Below, piece by piece: positions 5,639-5,749 of a DNA stretch of 5,749 bases; within the stretch, counting starts at the first letter, position 1, and every line of letters begins with the position of its first letter. The notes under the pieces are model-generated. The model ran no database searches, had not been told where the DNA came from, and saw nothing but the letters and a program-made list of their open reading frames with translations. The stretch spans positions 1-5,749 of the forward strand of contig JANSYB010000182.1 of assembly GCA_024742655.1 (NCBI GenBank), in the 5' to 3' direction. The position numbers were made by a program, and so were the translations under genes. Source of the stretch: Paracoccaceae bacterium (GTDB taxonomy: Bacteria > Pseudomonadota > Alphaproteobacteria > Rhodobacterales > Rhodobacteraceae).

Positions 5639-5691
5639 ATCGCCGCCCGAGGGCGTAGGGTCGGGTGGGCGGGACGCCCGAGGGCGGCGAT
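5639..5691. other. Long hairpin with a G-quadruplex motif in its loop, between convergent genes
   Basis: ATCGCCGCCC (5639-5648) pairs perfectly with 5682-5691. A GA/GA internal mismatch follows, then GGGCGT (5651-5656) pairs with ACGCCC (5674-5679). The 17-nt loop is A followed by GGG-TC-GGG-T-GGG-C-GGG (5658-5673), a canonical four-tract G-quadruplex motif with loops of 2, 1 and 1 nt on the plus strand. The near-palindrome CGCCCGAGGGCG occurs twice (5644-5655 and 5675-5686). The element starts one base beyond the stop codon of the minus-strand gene at the window end, so it may end that transcript, the DUF1523 transcript, or both. The fold is directly visible; function is inference. Confidence 0.55.
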
Positions 5692-5692
5692 C

Positions 5693-5749
5693 CTACCGCT
5701 TGCCGTAATACAGCCCCACGACATGTTCCGCCTCGGCAAAGAACAGCCA
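5693..5749 (-). CDS. 3' end of an unidentified gene (partial)
   Basis: Reading the minus strand inward from the window edge gives 18 residues, WLFFAEAEHVVGLYYGKR, and then a TAG stop (5693-5695). Third positions are mostly G or C, as in the real genes here, and a long hairpin begins one base after the stop, which supports a genuine gene end. The fragment is too short to assign a family; the aromatic, conserved-looking C terminus suggests a folded soluble protein but nothing more. The rest of the gene lies beyond the window. Confidence 0.5.
   Translation of the reverse strand, partial: WLFFAEAEHVVGLYYGKR

Noticed and set aside
1..5749. Mobile elements, CRISPR arrays, tRNA/rRNA genes or a defence system
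   Set aside because: No transposase, terminal repeats, regular spaced direct repeats or tRNA-like cloverleaf were seen; all large frames are accounted for by metabolic genes and DUF1523.

Overview
The window looks like chromosomal DNA of a high-GC alphaproteobacterium, most likely of the Rhodobacterales (Roseobacter/Paracoccus type). The base for this is the strong G/C bias at third codon positions, a DUF1523-type membrane protein that I associate with that order, and an AAATACTC/GAGTATTT inverted repeat between convergent genes that resembles a motif I recall from Rhodobacterales intergenic regions. This is inference from memory; no search was run. I see no mobile element, CRISPR array, tRNA or rRNA.

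Layout, left to right: (1) gabD-type succinate-semialdehyde dehydrogenase on the minus strand, complete (2-1480). (2) An 83-bp divergent spacer with two CTTTG/CAAAG inverted repeats. (3) An alpha/beta hydrolase of the kynurenine-formamidase-like type on the plus strand (1564-2355). (4) A convergent spacer with an AT-rich hairpin. (5) A P1-family (DmpA/S58) self-processing aminopeptidase on the minus strand (2436-3431). (6) A 160-bp divergent spacer with CTTGC/GCAAG repeats. (7) Creatinase (creatine amidinohydrolase) on the plus strand (3592-4833), the best-identified gene here. (8) A 136-nt spacer with a perfect 13-bp hairpin whose loop is complementary to upstream sequence. (9) A DUF1523-like two-helix membrane protein on the plus strand (4970-5545). 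(10) A convergent spacer with two hairpins, one carrying a canonical G-quadruplex motif in its loop. (11) The last 18 codons of an unidentified minus-strand gene (5693-5749).

Functionally, the first four complete genes suit catabolism of small nitrogen compounds. Creatinase splits creatine into sarcosine and urea, SSADH finishes 4-aminobutyrate breakdown, the P1 peptidase releases amino acids from short peptides or amides, and the alpha/beta hydrolase probably cleaves a small ester or formamide. They alternate in strand, so they are not one operon, and the usual creatine partners (creatininase, sarcosine oxidase or dehydrogenase) are absent from this window. DUF1523 has no known role.

The protein-coding genes are recognisable families. 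The least explained signals are in the spacers: the G-quadruplex-in-hairpin element, the structured leader of the DUF1523 gene, and the paired inverted repeats in both divergent promoter regions.
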